Part shown: piece after piece, positions 10,595 to 10,716 of the stretch
How positions within the stretch are numbered: the first letter of the stretch is position 1
Layout: every line of letters begins with the position of its first letter
Assembly (NCBI GenBank): GCA_902784045.1
Contig: CACZTE010000237.1
Location: 1 to 10,716 of the forward strand
DNA from: an uncultured Eubacterium sp.
GTDB lineage: Bacteria; Bacillota; Clostridia; Eubacteriales; Eubacteriaceae
Direction of reading: 5' to 3'
DNA: 10,716 bases
Notes under the pieces: model-generated
Databases searched by the model: none
What the model was told of the DNA's origin: nothing
The model's input: only the letters and a program-made list of their open reading frames with translations
Program-made: the position numbers and the translations under genes

Positions 10595-10716
10595 CAATGC
10601 GGCGTTCGTCAACGGCGATAACGGCAACGTTAACGACAATGGCAACAATGTGAATAACACGCTTGGTGTCCGCCCCGCATTGCCTGATTGCCAGAAGTGT
10701 ATGGAAGGCTCCGTAC
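10563..10716 (+). other. Asn-rich DUF6273/C-lectin-like end: template repeat or pseudogene remnant
   Basis: In the frame starting at TGG 10563 the DNA encodes WWLRSPGNNDNNAAFVNGDN, then NVND-NGNNVNNT-LGVRPALPDCQ and beyond, open to the window end. The pattern W-W-L-R-S-P-G ... A-A-x-V ... G-N-N-V-N ... G-V-R-P-A-L is the C-terminal signature of DUF6273-type extracellular domains, related in style to the VR ends of diversity-generating retroelement (DGR) target proteins. In 10584-10658, 13 of 25 codons are AAC or AAT, the adenine-rich composition of DGR template repeats, while the flanks (WWLRSP and GVRPALPD) use few such codons. A TAG stop lies at 10557-10559 in this frame with no start codon before it, so this copy is not a normal gene. 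A DGR template or a broken DUF6273 gene would both fit. The reverse transcriptase that would settle it is not in the window. Confidence 0.5.

Overview
The window looks like a chromosomal stretch from an anaerobic member of the Bacillota (Clostridia-type). The evidence is strong GGAGG ribosome binding sites, TTG starts, Rho-independent terminators, a phenylacetate-CoA ligase/ACT-domain gene pair of the kind common in anaerobic Clostridia, and Firmicutes-style promoters with 17-bp spacers. I cannot name the genus.

Positions 1-560: the last codons of a phenylacetate-CoA ligase overlap the ribosome binding site of a double-ACT-domain protein, and a clear terminator follows. Positions 561-1684: a consensus promoter, a structured leader of about 145 nt holding a 15-codon leader ORF, and a CorA-family divalent-cation channel gene. 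That gene is interrupted by one in-frame TGA at a position that is normally glycine, exactly between the cytoplasmic and membrane domains. Positions 1685-2290 hold no gene but carry a run of hairpins, a recurring GCGATAAGC-type motif and a terminator. Positions 2245-2987 are an AT-rich single-gene unit for a DUF4352-like lipoprotein, with its own promoter and terminator.

Positions 3051-8240 form the main functional block: a self-regulated TetR repressor with two ATAAC-N3-GTTAT operators over its promoter, two translationally coupled half-transporters forming a heterodimeric ABC system (IrtAB/YbtPQ-like in general architecture), and a class I SAM methyltransferase. I read this as a cassette that moves, and probably modifies or detoxifies, a small molecule. 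The substrate cannot be told from sequence.

Positions 8241-10490 are accessory DNA with no convincing protein gene. They hold a predicted short antisense transcription unit facing the methyltransferase, three degenerate direct repeats spaced 478 and about 400 bp, an 11-bp tandem repeat, a divergent pair of promoters enclosing two near-identical TGTGTGA-N4-TCGCACA dyads exactly 32 bp apart, and a multi-hairpin element that may be a non-coding RNA.

The window ends (10401-10716) with a promoter, a short ORF with a signal-peptide-like sequence, and an Asn-codon-rich segment encoding WWLRSPG...GVRPAL in a frame with no start codon. This resembles the C-terminal fold of DUF6273/C-type-lectin-like variable proteins and could be the template repeat of a diversity-generating retroelement whose reverse transcriptase would lie beyond the right edge, or alternatively a deletion remnant of such a protein gene. 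It is the most interesting lead in the window.
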